This document shows positions 27,077-35,206 of a stretch of DNA of 64,000 nt, in pieces; positions within the stretch are counted from its first letter, which is position 1, and each line of letters starts with the position of its first letter. This DNA comes from Brasilonema sennae CENA114 (GTDB taxonomy: Bacteria; Cyanobacteriota; Cyanobacteriia; Cyanobacteriales; Nostocaceae): contig NZ_CP030118.1 of NCBI RefSeq assembly GCF_006968745.1, positions 6,716,284 to 6,780,283 on the forward strand, read 5' to 3'. Made by a program: the position numbers and the translations under genes. Under the pieces are notes generated by a model. That model was not told where the DNA came from and did not search any database. It worked only from the letters and a program-made list of their open reading frames with translations.

Positions 27077-28285
27077 CTATTGATTTTTCACTTTTCTGTC
27101 TTGAGGAATGATCTCTGTCACGACCTTTTTTCCAGAACCATCGCTGTTGATGACAATCGTTTCTGCTTGCAAATCACCGGAGGCTTTTTGACCTGTAAAA
27201 GCTAATGGAGGATCTGCTTGGCGATAAACGACATCCCCTTGAGCCTCAACTAATTTCTTGTCAAAATACCATGTTAAGGTCTTTGATTTAAGAGACTGGC
27301 CACGCTCTCCAACGCCAGAAACGTTTCCTGTTAAATAAACAGTTTTTTCCGGTATCTTCATTTCGCCTTGATTTGCACTAACTGTTACTTTTTCAGTTTG
27401 ATGGAAGACCCGCACAGGAGAATTAGTTTTTACTGTTTCTGAGTTTAGGTTCCAAGTCATAGAGTTACTAGCGACTTGCACTGGTGGGTCTAGTAACTCT
27501 AGCTGTGCATTTTTCTTAACGGTAGCAATTTTTGTCTTCAAGTTAACTTCAGCAGAGTCTCCTTGACCTCGGTCAGTAATTTGGTTGTTTTTATAATGAT
27601 CCATTTGGACAGGGCGATCGCCTATTAATGTTTCTTCTTTTATTCGCCAAGTCAAATGCTCAGTTCGCATTTGTAATTGCGGTTCCAAGCAGTTTGCAAC
27701 CACTCCTCCAGAAAACTCCATGCGTTGTTCGCGAGTTTTCACTCGCGCCTCCTGCGCTACGGCTTGTAGTTGTTTATGAGTTCCATGAAGCTGGTTACGG
27801 ACAATGAGCAAATCTTCTTTTGGTCGCCACTCCAACTCATTACCGTTTAAAACAACACCATTGCGAGGATCTATCGCGACAATTTTCCCTTTTAGAAACA
27901 ATTGCTTACCATCTTGCGCAATGTCTGCCATTTGAGCTTGTACTTGATAAACAACTTTGCCATCTTGGTAAAGTTCACCATATGGACTTTGGGCTGCACC
28001 AATTTGTTTTTCTTTGGTGTATTTTGCCTGTTTTGCTCTGACTCTCCAAATTGGTCTGCCAACTTCATCTGCTTGCTCTAAGGTGACACCAAAAAAAGTT
28101 AGGTTACTATCTTTCTCTCCAGGCGATGGACTCTCAACAGGTGGTTTGGTCGTGACGTGAGTTTGGCTCCCAGCACAAGCAACTAACCCTACGGAGATTA
28201 GGGAGAAAAGGAGCCAGCGCGATGCGGAGGACAGTGTTGGAGCAAACTTTCCAAGAGGAATTTTGAATTGATTTGTCCGCCTCAT
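27077..28285 (-). CDS. lptC: LptC-like lipopolysaccharide export lipoprotein
   Basis: A 402-residue envelope protein. Its basic N-terminus and hydrophobic segment end in a lipobox (SVGLVACAGS, Cys about 37). Then come repeats of the LptC/OstA-type beta-jellyroll: LTFFGVTLEQADEVGRPIWR, YGELYQDGKVVYQVQA, VVLNGNELEWRPKEDLLIVR and KTVYLTGNVSGVGERGQSLK. In LPS transport LptC passes LPS from the LptBFG extractor to LptA; cyanobacterial versions are longer than the E. coli one. The NYN-domain gene ends 35 bases upstream on the same strand, so the two are probably cotranscribed. Confidence 0.85.
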   Translation of the reverse strand: MRRTNQFKIPLGKFAPTLSSASRWLLFSLISVGLVACAGSQTHVTTKPPVESPSPGEKDSNLTFFGVTLEQADEVGRPIWRVRAKQAKYTKEKQIGAAQSPYGELYQDGKVVYQVQAQMADIAQDGKQLFLKGKIVAIDPRNGVVLNGNELEWRPKEDLLIVRNQLHGTHKQLQAVAQEARVKTREQRMEFSGGVVANCLEPQLQMRTEHLTWRIKEETLIGDRPVQMDHYKNNQITDRGQGDSAEVNLKTKIATVKKNAQLELLDPPVQVASNSMTWNLNSETVKTNSPVRVFHQTEKVTVSANQGEMKIPEKTVYLTGNVSGVGERGQSLKSKTLTWYFDKKLVEAQGDVVYRQADPPLAFTGQKASGDLQAETIVINSDGSGKKVVTEIIPQDRKVKNQ

Positions 28286-28320
28286 CCTCCTTATCTCCCT
28301 TTCTCCTCTTGCTTAGTGCT

Positions 28321-28977
28321 TCATGACTCTTGAATTTCAATCTGCTGCCCGTCGCTTTCCCTGGGATCTTCCATAAATCCTATAGGGGCTAGTGATCGAT
28401 CTAGTACTCGATAAGGGTAGCTTTGGCGAGGAGTTTTCTGAATATCTTCTTTAATTGCTTCTAAATCAATATAGCGATCGCTCACATTAATCAAACTGTC
28501 GCTCGTCATGGAGCGTAAACTGACCACCTCAACCCGCACACCGCGATAGCTGACTGAATTCACTGCATACGCCAGATCTCCGTCACCACTGACTAACACT
28601 GCTGTATCATATGAGTCTACTAAAGCCATCATATCTACCGCAATTTCTACATCCAAGTTGGCTTTTTTGGACCCATCTGGCAACTGTACCAAATCCTTGG
28701 CAATAACCCGGTATCCGTTGCGTCGCATCCACAACAGAAAACCCTGCTGTTTTTCATTTGTGCGATCTACTCCAGTATAAAAGAAGGCTCGCAACAATCT
28801 AGAGCCTCCTGTTAATCGACATAGTAGCTTGGTGTAATCAATTTCAATTCCTAGTTGTAGTGCTGCATAAAATAAGTTTGACCCGTCAATAAAGATGGCG
28901 ACACGACCCCGATTTTCTAAAACTTGTTCTGGCGTAAATATCGAATCATTTTCCAGATTATTCAACATTGTTGTCAT
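28321..28977 (-). CDS. LabA-like NYN domain protein (DUF88)
   Basis: PIN-like NYN nuclease fold. VAIFIDGSNLFYAALQLG carries the first catalytic Asp; KANLDVEIAVDMMALVD and AVLVSGDGDLAYAVNSV carry the next acidic residues. All expected Asp are present, so RNase activity is possible. The Synechococcus homologue LabA takes part in circadian output through KaiC-dependent repression. 218 residues. Directly upstream of the LptC-like gene; metG lies further upstream on the same strand with a 138-base gap. Confidence 0.9.
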   Translation of the reverse strand: MTTMLNNLENDSIFTPEQVLENRGRVAIFIDGSNLFYAALQLGIEIDYTKLLCRLTGGSRLLRAFFYTGVDRTNEKQQGFLLWMRRNGYRVIAKDLVQLPDGSKKANLDVEIAVDMMALVDSYDTAVLVSGDGDLAYAVNSVSYRGVRVEVVSLRSMTSDSLINVSDRYIDLEAIKEDIQKTPRQSYPYRVLDRSLAPIGFMEDPRESDGQQIEIQES

Positions 28978-29115
28978 ACCTCATTTTTATGAAAATGTAA
29001 TAAGTGATACTTTTTTTTTACAGATCAGCAAAGAACGGCTTATGATAATCTTTCAGGAGTGATAAATTTAGTCCTGATAAAATCAGACAAAATTCAGTAA
29101 TGAAAATTGGAACAA

Positions 29116-30708
29116 CTAATTGTTTTTAGCAGGTTCTATTCGTTTAAAGACTGGTCTAGCTTCACCTAGCTTTTGTTGATTTGTTAGTACTCCCCATGTG
29201 CTATGAATCGCAAAAGGAGCAGCGGTGGCGGTTTCTATTTGTTGATTAAAATTAATTCCGTAACCTAGTTGCTGGTAAATATCACTACTTGTATCAGGAA
29301 TGATCGGAGATAGGAGATAAGCTGCTAGTCTCACTGATTCCAGCACTGCATACAGAACTTGTTCAACTGCTTGGATTTGTCCTTGTTTATACAATGACCA
29401 AGGAGCTTGTTCATCAATAAACTTATTACTGGCTTGCACCAGTAAAAGGATAGCTTCGCAAGCATGATTGAAGGCTAACGCTTCATATGCATGTTTCACT
29501 TGTTCCCCAAGACGTAAACCAATCGCTTTCAAAGGATGCTCAATAGGTATATTTTCATTTGTAGTTGTCGGCACATTGTTAGCGCAGTATTTCTTCACCA
29601 TGTTTAAAGTGCGGTTTAGCAAATTACCTAAATCATTTGCCAAATCTGCATTTACCACATTAATGAATCTACTTTCATTAAAGTCGCCATCCTTGCCAAA
29701 TTCGATTTCCTTAAGGAAGTAATAACGAACAGCATCACTACCATAGCGCTTCACCAAACCTATGGGATCGAGGGTATTACCCAGACTTTTGCCCATTTTC
29801 TGACCATCTTTGGTCAAAAAACCATGTCCAAAAACTCGCTCTGGCAATGATAAGCCAGCGGACATGAGCATTGCTGGCCAGTACACTGCATGAAAGCGCA
29901 GGATATCCTTACCAATCAGATGCAAATTGATCGGCCACCATTTTGCTAAGGCATTTTCTAAAGTTGGTTCTTCATCCGGTTCTAGCAATGCGGTAATGTA
30001 ACCTAAAAGCGCATCGAACCAAACATAAAGAGTATGGTTAGGATCAACTGGTACAGGAAAACCCCAATCTACATTCACCCGTGAAATGGAGAAGTCCTGC
30101 AACCCTTGATTCACAAAGTTGAGGACTTCATTTCGGCGGCTGTCTGGTTGGATAAAATCCGGTTGAGAGTGGTAAAGTTTTTGCAGTTTCTCTTGATATT
30201 TAGATAAGCGGAAGAAATAGTTCTGTTCGTCTCGCCACTCAACTTCTTTATTTGGGTGGAGAGGACAGCGGTGTCCTTCTAACAGTTCTCTTTCTTCTTT
30301 GAATTCTTCACACGAAACGCAGTACCAGCCTTTTTGTTGTCCCTGGTAAATGTCTCCAGCTTCCCACACTCGCTGAAAAAATTCTTTGACCAGAACTTCA
30401 TGACGAGGAGCAGTCGTACGAATAAATCTATCGTATTGAATGTTTAGTAACTGCCATAGGGAGACAAAACCCGCTGACATTTCATCACTAAAGCTTTGAG
30501 GCGATCGCCCTTTGCTTTCTGCTGTCCGCTGAATTTTTTGCCCGTGCTCATCTGTACCTGTAATCAGGAGGACTCTACGTCCCAAAAGTCTCTGAAACCT
30601 TGCCTCCACATCTGCTGCCATTGTTGTATAAGCACTGCCAATATGGGGTAAGTCGTTTACATAATATAGTGGTGTTGTGAGTGCAAATGTCTTTTGTGTT
30701 CTATTCAC
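29116..30708 (-). CDS. metG: methionyl-tRNA synthetase
   Basis: Charges tRNA-Met with methionine. Class I motifs: HIGSAYT (HIGH) after LTTPLYYVNDLP, and KMGKSLGN (the KMSKS loop). A zinc-type knuckle GWYCVSCEEF ... HRCPLHP lies in the connective peptide. 530 residues: the short bacterial form without the C-terminal tRNA-binding (EMAP-like) dimer domain. Begins MNRTQKTFALTTPLYYVNDL. Monocistronic or first of a series with the NYN gene. Confidence 0.96.
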   Translation of the reverse strand: MNRTQKTFALTTPLYYVNDLPHIGSAYTTMAADVEARFQRLLGRRVLLITGTDEHGQKIQRTAESKGRSPQSFSDEMSAGFVSLWQLLNIQYDRFIRTTAPRHEVLVKEFFQRVWEAGDIYQGQQKGWYCVSCEEFKEERELLEGHRCPLHPNKEVEWRDEQNYFFRLSKYQEKLQKLYHSQPDFIQPDSRRNEVLNFVNQGLQDFSISRVNVDWGFPVPVDPNHTLYVWFDALLGYITALLEPDEEPTLENALAKWWPINLHLIGKDILRFHAVYWPAMLMSAGLSLPERVFGHGFLTKDGQKMGKSLGNTLDPIGLVKRYGSDAVRYYFLKEIEFGKDGDFNESRFINVVNADLANDLGNLLNRTLNMVKKYCANNVPTTTNENIPIEHPLKAIGLRLGEQVKHAYEALAFNHACEAILLLVQASNKFIDEQAPWSLYKQGQIQAVEQVLYAVLESVRLAAYLLSPIIPDTSSDIYQQLGYGINFNQQIETATAAPFAIHSTWGVLTNQQKLGEARPVFKRIEPAKNN

Positions 30709-31085
30709 TTGATTTATGCAAAAAAAAACTAGTTGTTAAAAACGTTTTCTCTCTTACCTTTTTTGGATAAAACCACGCAATTATATCATATCTCTCCTTG
30801 TTTCAATTTTTTCTTAATTTTAACAAATTTATGTCGTTTGAGTTTGTTTAATGAATGTCATAATCTCAGCTTATTTGTCCCAATAATTGGGAAGTTACTT
30901 ACTAAGATTCCACACGAAACTTGTCATTACATTAAGAACATTAGAAGACAAACCTCTTTTACACAAAAAACTTTACCGATTTTGTTGATCTGAACATTTC
31001 TACCTTAAGGCAGTCGCCGTTATCGGTTAAAAAATGTAAATTCTTAATAAAGATAAGCTGCGAAATTTCCTGATCCTATATCAAG
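30709..31085. other. intergenic region, no gene seen
   Basis: Very AT-rich spacer between divergent metG and the acyltransferase gene. No convincing gene; an 86-codon frame at 30733-30993 has no family likeness and skewed composition. Confidence 0.45.
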
Positions 31086-31814
31086 ATGACTGTAAATAGC
31101 CCCCTTGAGGTTTCTCGCTGGTTACTGGCGGCGCTATCAACCAAAATGTTTCGCTACTACGAGGATCGCATTCCCCAAGATGCCAGTGTGTTAGTAGTGA
31201 GCAATCACCGCAGCTTTATGGATGCACCCATTTTAATGGCGGCTTTATCAAGTTCTATTCGCTTTGCTTGCCATCACTATATGGGGCAAGTGCCTATAAT
31301 GCGGGAGATTGTTACAGGACAATTAGGTTGCTTTCCTCTAGAGGAGGCAAATCAACACCGCCAGCAAAGCTTTTTCCAACAGTCACAACTGCTATTGCAG
31401 TCAAAGCAAATAGTAGGAGTTTTTCCTGAAGGAACAAAACCAATGGTAGAATTTACCCAACCGAATCGGGTGGGTGAATTTGAACGAGGTTTTGCCCATT
31501 TGGCATTGCGAGCACGGGTACGAGATTTAGCAATTTTGCCAATAGCAATAGCATCCCTTGAAGAAGTTAACACATCTGCTGTACCTTTGAGGGTATTAAG
31601 TTTGTTTGACCCTTCAGAACCTTTATTCAATCAGTCAGGTTGGCATCCACTAGTCACATATCAACGTGTCGCCGTGCTCATCGGTCATCCATATTGGATT
31701 AAGCCTCTACAAAAAGAAAAATATCAAGGAAAAAAAGCAAGAACTATGGTGACAGAATTGACAAATCATTGTCACTCAGAAATTGCAAACTTACTGCGTG
31801 AAGGTTGCTATTAA
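31086..31814 (+). CDS. PlsC-like lysophospholipid acyltransferase family protein
   Basis: LPLAT-fold acyltransferase of 242 residues. NHRSFMDAP (HX4D), GQVPIMREIVTGQLGCFPLE, VFPEGTKPM (the FPEGT motif) and LAILPIAIAS are the usual blocks in order. It differs clearly from the PlsC at 21088 and may use other acceptors. A hydrolase gene follows 141 bases downstream on the same strand. In plants and some cyanobacteria, a hydrolase of that type and an LPLAT-type domain are joined in one protein that makes phytyl esters, so the pair may cooperate; this is inference. Confidence 0.82.
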   Translation: MTVNSPLEVSRWLLAALSTKMFRYYEDRIPQDASVLVVSNHRSFMDAPILMAALSSSIRFACHHYMGQVPIMREIVTGQLGCFPLEEANQHRQQSFFQQSQLLLQSKQIVGVFPEGTKPMVEFTQPNRVGEFERGFAHLALRARVRDLAILPIAIASLEEVNTSAVPLRVLSLFDPSEPLFNQSGWHPLVTYQRVAVLIGHPYWIKPLQKEKYQGKKARTMVTELTNHCHSEIANLLREGCY

Positions 31815-31827
31815 AAAAATTAGTCAT

Positions 31828-31899
31828 TAGACCTCTCCAAAAATGGCTATGAAACCAATACCCCGCGCTTGCACTAAAAATCATTTTTGGAGAGGTCTA
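31828..31899. repeat. 72-bp palindromic repeat
   Basis: Perfect 18-base inverted ends, tagacctctccaaaaatg (31828-31845) and its complement (31882-31899), around a 36-base centre. It lies between the acyltransferase and hydrolase genes. Probably a small non-autonomous element or processing hairpin. Confidence 0.7.
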
Positions 31900-31955
31900 T
31901 TAGTCGTTTAGTTAGCTTATGACTAGTGAAGTGTTGAAATGTTAAGTGTTGAGCA

Positions 31956-32783
31956 ATGACTATTCCAAAAGTTGATCTAAAGCCATGTTTCCTCAGTCCT
32001 AAACGACTCCAGCCAGAGTTGCCATTGTTTGTGTATTTACCAGGAATGGATGGAACAGGTCAACTCTTGCGATCGCAAACTGCTGGATTAGAAGTTGGCT
32101 TTGATGTCCGTTGTTTAGCGATACCAAGGGAAGATCTGACCAGTTGGGATGAGTTAGCTAAGAATGTCTTGGACTTGATCCATGCAGAATTAGAAAAAAG
32201 CCCCCAGCGTCCTGTTTACCTGTGTGGAGAATCCTTTGGTGGTTGTTTGGCGCAGAAAGTAGCGGTCATTGCACCACAGCTGTTTAAGCGCATTATTCTC
32301 ATCAACTCGGGAAGCGCCTTCCAGCTTCAGCCTTTGTTAACTTGGGCATCTCAATTGAGTTCCTTGGTTCCATCCAACCTTTATAACATCGGCGCACTAG
32401 GTTTATTACCTTTTTTGGCAGCTTTGGCACGCATTTCTAGGAGTGATAGACAAGAACTCCTAAAAAGCATGCGTTCCGTACCACCAGAAACTGTTCTGTG
32501 GCGAATATCGTTACTGAGAGATTTTTGCGTTGAAGAGGAACAGTTACGTCGCCTGACTCAACCTGTTTTGGTGATTGCGGGTGCTAGCGATCGACTTTTA
32601 CCTTCCTTAGCTGAAGCAAAACGTTTGGTTAGTATCTTACCCAATTCTAAGATGGTGGTACTACCACATTGTGGGCATGCTTGCTTGTTAGAAACAGATA
32701 CTAACCTCTACGAAATTATGAAGGCAAATGATTTTTTAGACAGTAGTGTTGAAGCAGCTCAGGAGCAAGAGGCTAGGGGATAA
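31956..32783 (+). CDS. alpha/beta hydrolase
   Basis: A 275-residue serine hydrolase. LFVYLPGMDGTGQLLRSQ holds the oxyanion loop, CGESFGGCLAQ the nucleophile Ser, VIAGASDRLLPS the acid Asp, and LPHCGHACLLE the catalytic His. The arrangement PGMDGTG...GESFGG resembles the hydrolase half of plant phytyl ester synthases. No signal peptide, so cytosolic or thylakoid-associated. The LPLAT-like gene lies immediately upstream. Substrate not known from sequence. Confidence 0.85.
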   Translation: MTIPKVDLKPCFLSPKRLQPELPLFVYLPGMDGTGQLLRSQTAGLEVGFDVRCLAIPREDLTSWDELAKNVLDLIHAELEKSPQRPVYLCGESFGGCLAQKVAVIAPQLFKRIILINSGSAFQLQPLLTWASQLSSLVPSNLYNIGALGLLPFLAALARISRSDRQELLKSMRSVPPETVLWRISLLRDFCVEEEQLRRLTQPVLVIAGASDRLLPSLAEAKRLVSILPNSKMVVLPHCGHACLLETDTNLYEIMKANDFLDSSVEAAQEQEARG

Positions 32784-32997
32784 GGATGAGCAGTGAGGCA
32801 GTGCGCCCTTGCGAGTTTGGCGACTTATTCGTGTAGACGTCGCCCCGCAGGTATACCAAAAGGATAAGTGGGCGCGTAGTCATTTTCATAAATTTTACTT
32901 AATTATTGAGATTTTATTCTGACAATTTAGCTATATCCATTTCATAAAAGAATATCATTAGCTCACCAATTAAAATAAAAAATAACCCGAGGTAACG

Positions 32998-33204
32998 ATG
33001 AATATACAACTGGTTTAATCCTTACTACAAGTTATTCTCGCTTTACCAAATGAAGAACGTTTGTGGTTATAAGAAAAGTTTTTTGAAAAGATTTCTTATC
33101 CTTCTACTAATGAACTGATGCATCTTGCTCACAACGGAAAAGCATTTGATTTTTTGCATAATGAACCAGAACTCTACAATCTTGAGGACGCAGAACCTGT
33201 CTAG
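32998..33204 (+). pseudogene. antitoxin frame broken by two TAA stops
   Basis: Read from ATG 32998, a single frame runs to TAG 33202-33204 and overlaps the GTG of the toxin gene by one base, the classic antitoxin-toxin junction. It is interrupted only by TAA at 33016-33018 (LV*SLLQ) and TAA at 33070-33072 (WL*EKFF). Both sit where a Gln (CAA) would fit, so each needs one C-to-T change. The last 28 codons from ATG 33118 (MHLAHNGKAFDFLHNEPELY...) remain open and could still give a toxin-binding peptide. Confidence 0.75.
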
Positions 33205-33554
33205 TGGCACTTGACAAAGGAGATATTGTTCTAGTTTTATTCCCATTTACTCACTTAAGTCAGACAAAGTTACGTCCTGCTGTAGTTCTTCTGGAAAACA
33301 CTAGTTTGAATGAAGTTACGCTCTATTTCATTTCTTCACCAAACGTTGATAATCTGAGTTCAGATGAATTTGCCCTAGATAGTTCAGAAGCAGAATTTTC
33401 TGGGACTGGATTACGAGTTGCATCTATTGTGAGAGTAACTCGAATTGTGACCTTGCAACGTCAACTGATTATTCGACGCTTAGGCAAGTTAGGAGTCAAT
33501 CAAATACAGACATTGAATGCACTTATAATTCAATCATTCAATTTAATGTCATAA
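33204..33554 (+). CDS. PemK/MazF-family toxin
   Basis: Type II toxin with the MazF fold, usually an mRNA interferase. Seen: KGDIVLVLFPFTHLSQTKLR, PAVVL, and RVTRIVTLQRQLIIRRLGKL. 116 residues, full length. The GTG start at 33204 overlaps the stop of a broken antitoxin frame, which fixes the start. With the antitoxin interrupted, either the toxin is weak or silent, or a short C-terminal antitoxin peptide suffices. Confidence 0.85.
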   Translation: MALDKGDIVLVLFPFTHLSQTKLRPAVVLLENTSLNEVTLYFISSPNVDNLSSDEFALDSSEAEFSGTGLRVASIVRVTRIVTLQRQLIIRRLGKLGVNQIQTLNALIIQSFNLMS

Positions 33555-33708
33555 AATTTATACTGGCGTTCAAGCTAACAGCTAGCTATAGTTTGAGTAG
33601 AAGTCCTGTTGAAACTTCCTCTAACGACTTATCCTGATAGAAAGATGCTAACTGCTCACACCTTCCTTCAAAATAAAATAGGGAGATTTCTAGAGAAGGT
33701 GGTAAGCA

Positions 33709-34944
33709 ATGACAGACAAACTTAGTAAAGACACAGAAGATACAAAACTAAATAATAATATACTTGCGTCCGAAACAAAACAAAAAAAGTCATCCTTGTT
33801 AGAAACCGTTGCTGAAACAGTGGGCTGTGTTTTTGGAACGGCTGTGGGCGTAGGAACAGCTGCTGGTAACACTGCTATAGAAGCTGGTAAAGTCGTTGCA
33901 GAAACAGCAGTTGATGTGGGAGAAGCTGCAGCAAAACAAACTCATAACCTGATTTCACAAGCAACTCACACAGCAGGAGAAGTTGCAGAACGTATTGGCG
34001 ATATTTGGCTAGTCCGAAAGCTGGCTGGGTTTTTAAATCTGAATTGGGTTTTTGGTGCTGTTGATACTGTTAATTTAGATAAGGCAGAAGCAGAAGTCAA
34101 AAAGCTCAAGCAAAAATACCCGAATGAATCATCTAGGCAACTTGCCCACCGGATCATGCTTGAAAAAGCAACAAAAGCCGGGGGTATTGGATTAGCAACT
34201 AGTGTTTTGCCAGGAGTGGCGGCGGCTTTGTTGGCAATTGATTTAGCAGCGACAACAGAGTTACAGTCAGAAATGGTTTGTCAAATTGCATCTGTCTACG
34301 GATTGAATTTAAAAGATCCTGCCCGTAAGGGAGAAGTATTGGCGATTTTTGGTTTGGCGTTGGGTGGCGGTCGTCTTTTAAAAGCAGCAGGTTTAGGTTT
34401 ACTAAGAAATATACCTTTTGCTGGCGCAGTGATTGGTGCTAGCTCTAATGCTACAATGATTTATTCCTTGGGGTACGCGGCTTGTCGATTTTATGAAGCG
34501 AAGCTAGATGAATCAAAGTCGCTCGATTCTGAGGAGACACTGAATACTTTAAAACAACAAAGCGAAAATTATCTGGAAAAAGCAATGGCTCAAGAAGCCG
34601 CAATGGATCAACTTCTAATTCATTTTATCCTTGCTAACTATCCAGAAAAAACATGGGAAGAAATTTCGACAGAGTTGCAAGCTTTGAACCTCAGTTCAAC
34701 TTCCTTGAAAGTAATATCTGAAAATCTTAAATCACCTCAGCCTTTGGATACACCTCTCAATCAACTCAACCGAGATTTTGCTGTACCATTATTGGCTCAA
34801 TGTTATAAAATTGCCAGAGTAAAAGGTGAGATGACTCCAGTGGCACAGCATATTATTAATACTATTGCTGCTAAATTTGATATTGATCTCAATGTTGTTC
34901 AGTCTACTGTTGATGCATCGGAAAATTTAGCAAATACAAAATAA
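33709..34944 (+). CDS. EcsC-like hypothetical protein
   Basis: 411 residues. The N-terminal third (about 30-105) is a low-complexity Ala/Gly/Val/Glu helical region (VGTAAGNTAIEAGKVVAETA). The rest is helical with two hydrophobic Gly-rich segments (GIGLATSVLPGVAAALLAID and LGLLRNIPFAGAVIGASSNA) that resemble EcsC-type membrane-associated domains. A possible tellurite-resistance TerB-like helical end (EKAMAQEAAMDQLLIHFILA) is suggestive only. Function unknown. Monocistronic, closed by a terminator hairpin. Confidence 0.6.
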   Translation: MTDKLSKDTEDTKLNNNILASETKQKKSSLLETVAETVGCVFGTAVGVGTAAGNTAIEAGKVVAETAVDVGEAAAKQTHNLISQATHTAGEVAERIGDIWLVRKLAGFLNLNWVFGAVDTVNLDKAEAEVKKLKQKYPNESSRQLAHRIMLEKATKAGGIGLATSVLPGVAAALLAIDLAATTELQSEMVCQIASVYGLNLKDPARKGEVLAIFGLALGGGRLLKAAGLGLLRNIPFAGAVIGASSNATMIYSLGYAACRFYEAKLDESKSLDSEETLNTLKQQSENYLEKAMAQEAAMDQLLIHFILANYPEKTWEEISTELQALNLSSTSLKVISENLKSPQPLDTPLNQLNRDFAVPLLAQCYKIARVKGEMTPVAQHIINTIAAKFDIDLNVVQSTVDASENLANTK

Positions 34945-34985
34945 TTGAATTGATTTGTCTGATGCCAGACAATAAACAAAACAAG

Positions 34986-35018
34986 CCGGTTTCTCTAAGA
35001 AGCCGGGTTTCTTATTTA
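34986..35018 (+). terminator. terminator after the EcsC-like gene
   Basis: Stem ccggtttct (34986-34994) / agaagccgg (34998-35006) with one G-U pair, then gtttcttattta. It lies 41 bases after the stop. Confidence 0.65.
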
Positions 35019-35206
35019 TATAAATATACCAAAGTAAAAAAACTATCTCAAGGTTATTCCACAAATGTTATTATCAGTCTTAAGTATATTGTAGTAAGAG
35101 TTCCAGCATTTTTTGAACTTGCAAAAAAAGTTGGATAATAATTATTGCAAAAATTATTATATGAAAAGTATTATAAAACAAGATCCTAAAGTTGGAGTCA
35201 AGGCTT

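Noticed and set aside
30733..30993. 86-codon plus-strand frame upstream of the acyltransferase gene
   Set aside because: AT-rich spacer with Phe/Leu/Ile-biased translation and no family likeness.
34950..35138. 62-codon frame after the EcsC-like gene
   Set aside because: It runs through the terminator hairpin and has no ribosome site or likeness.
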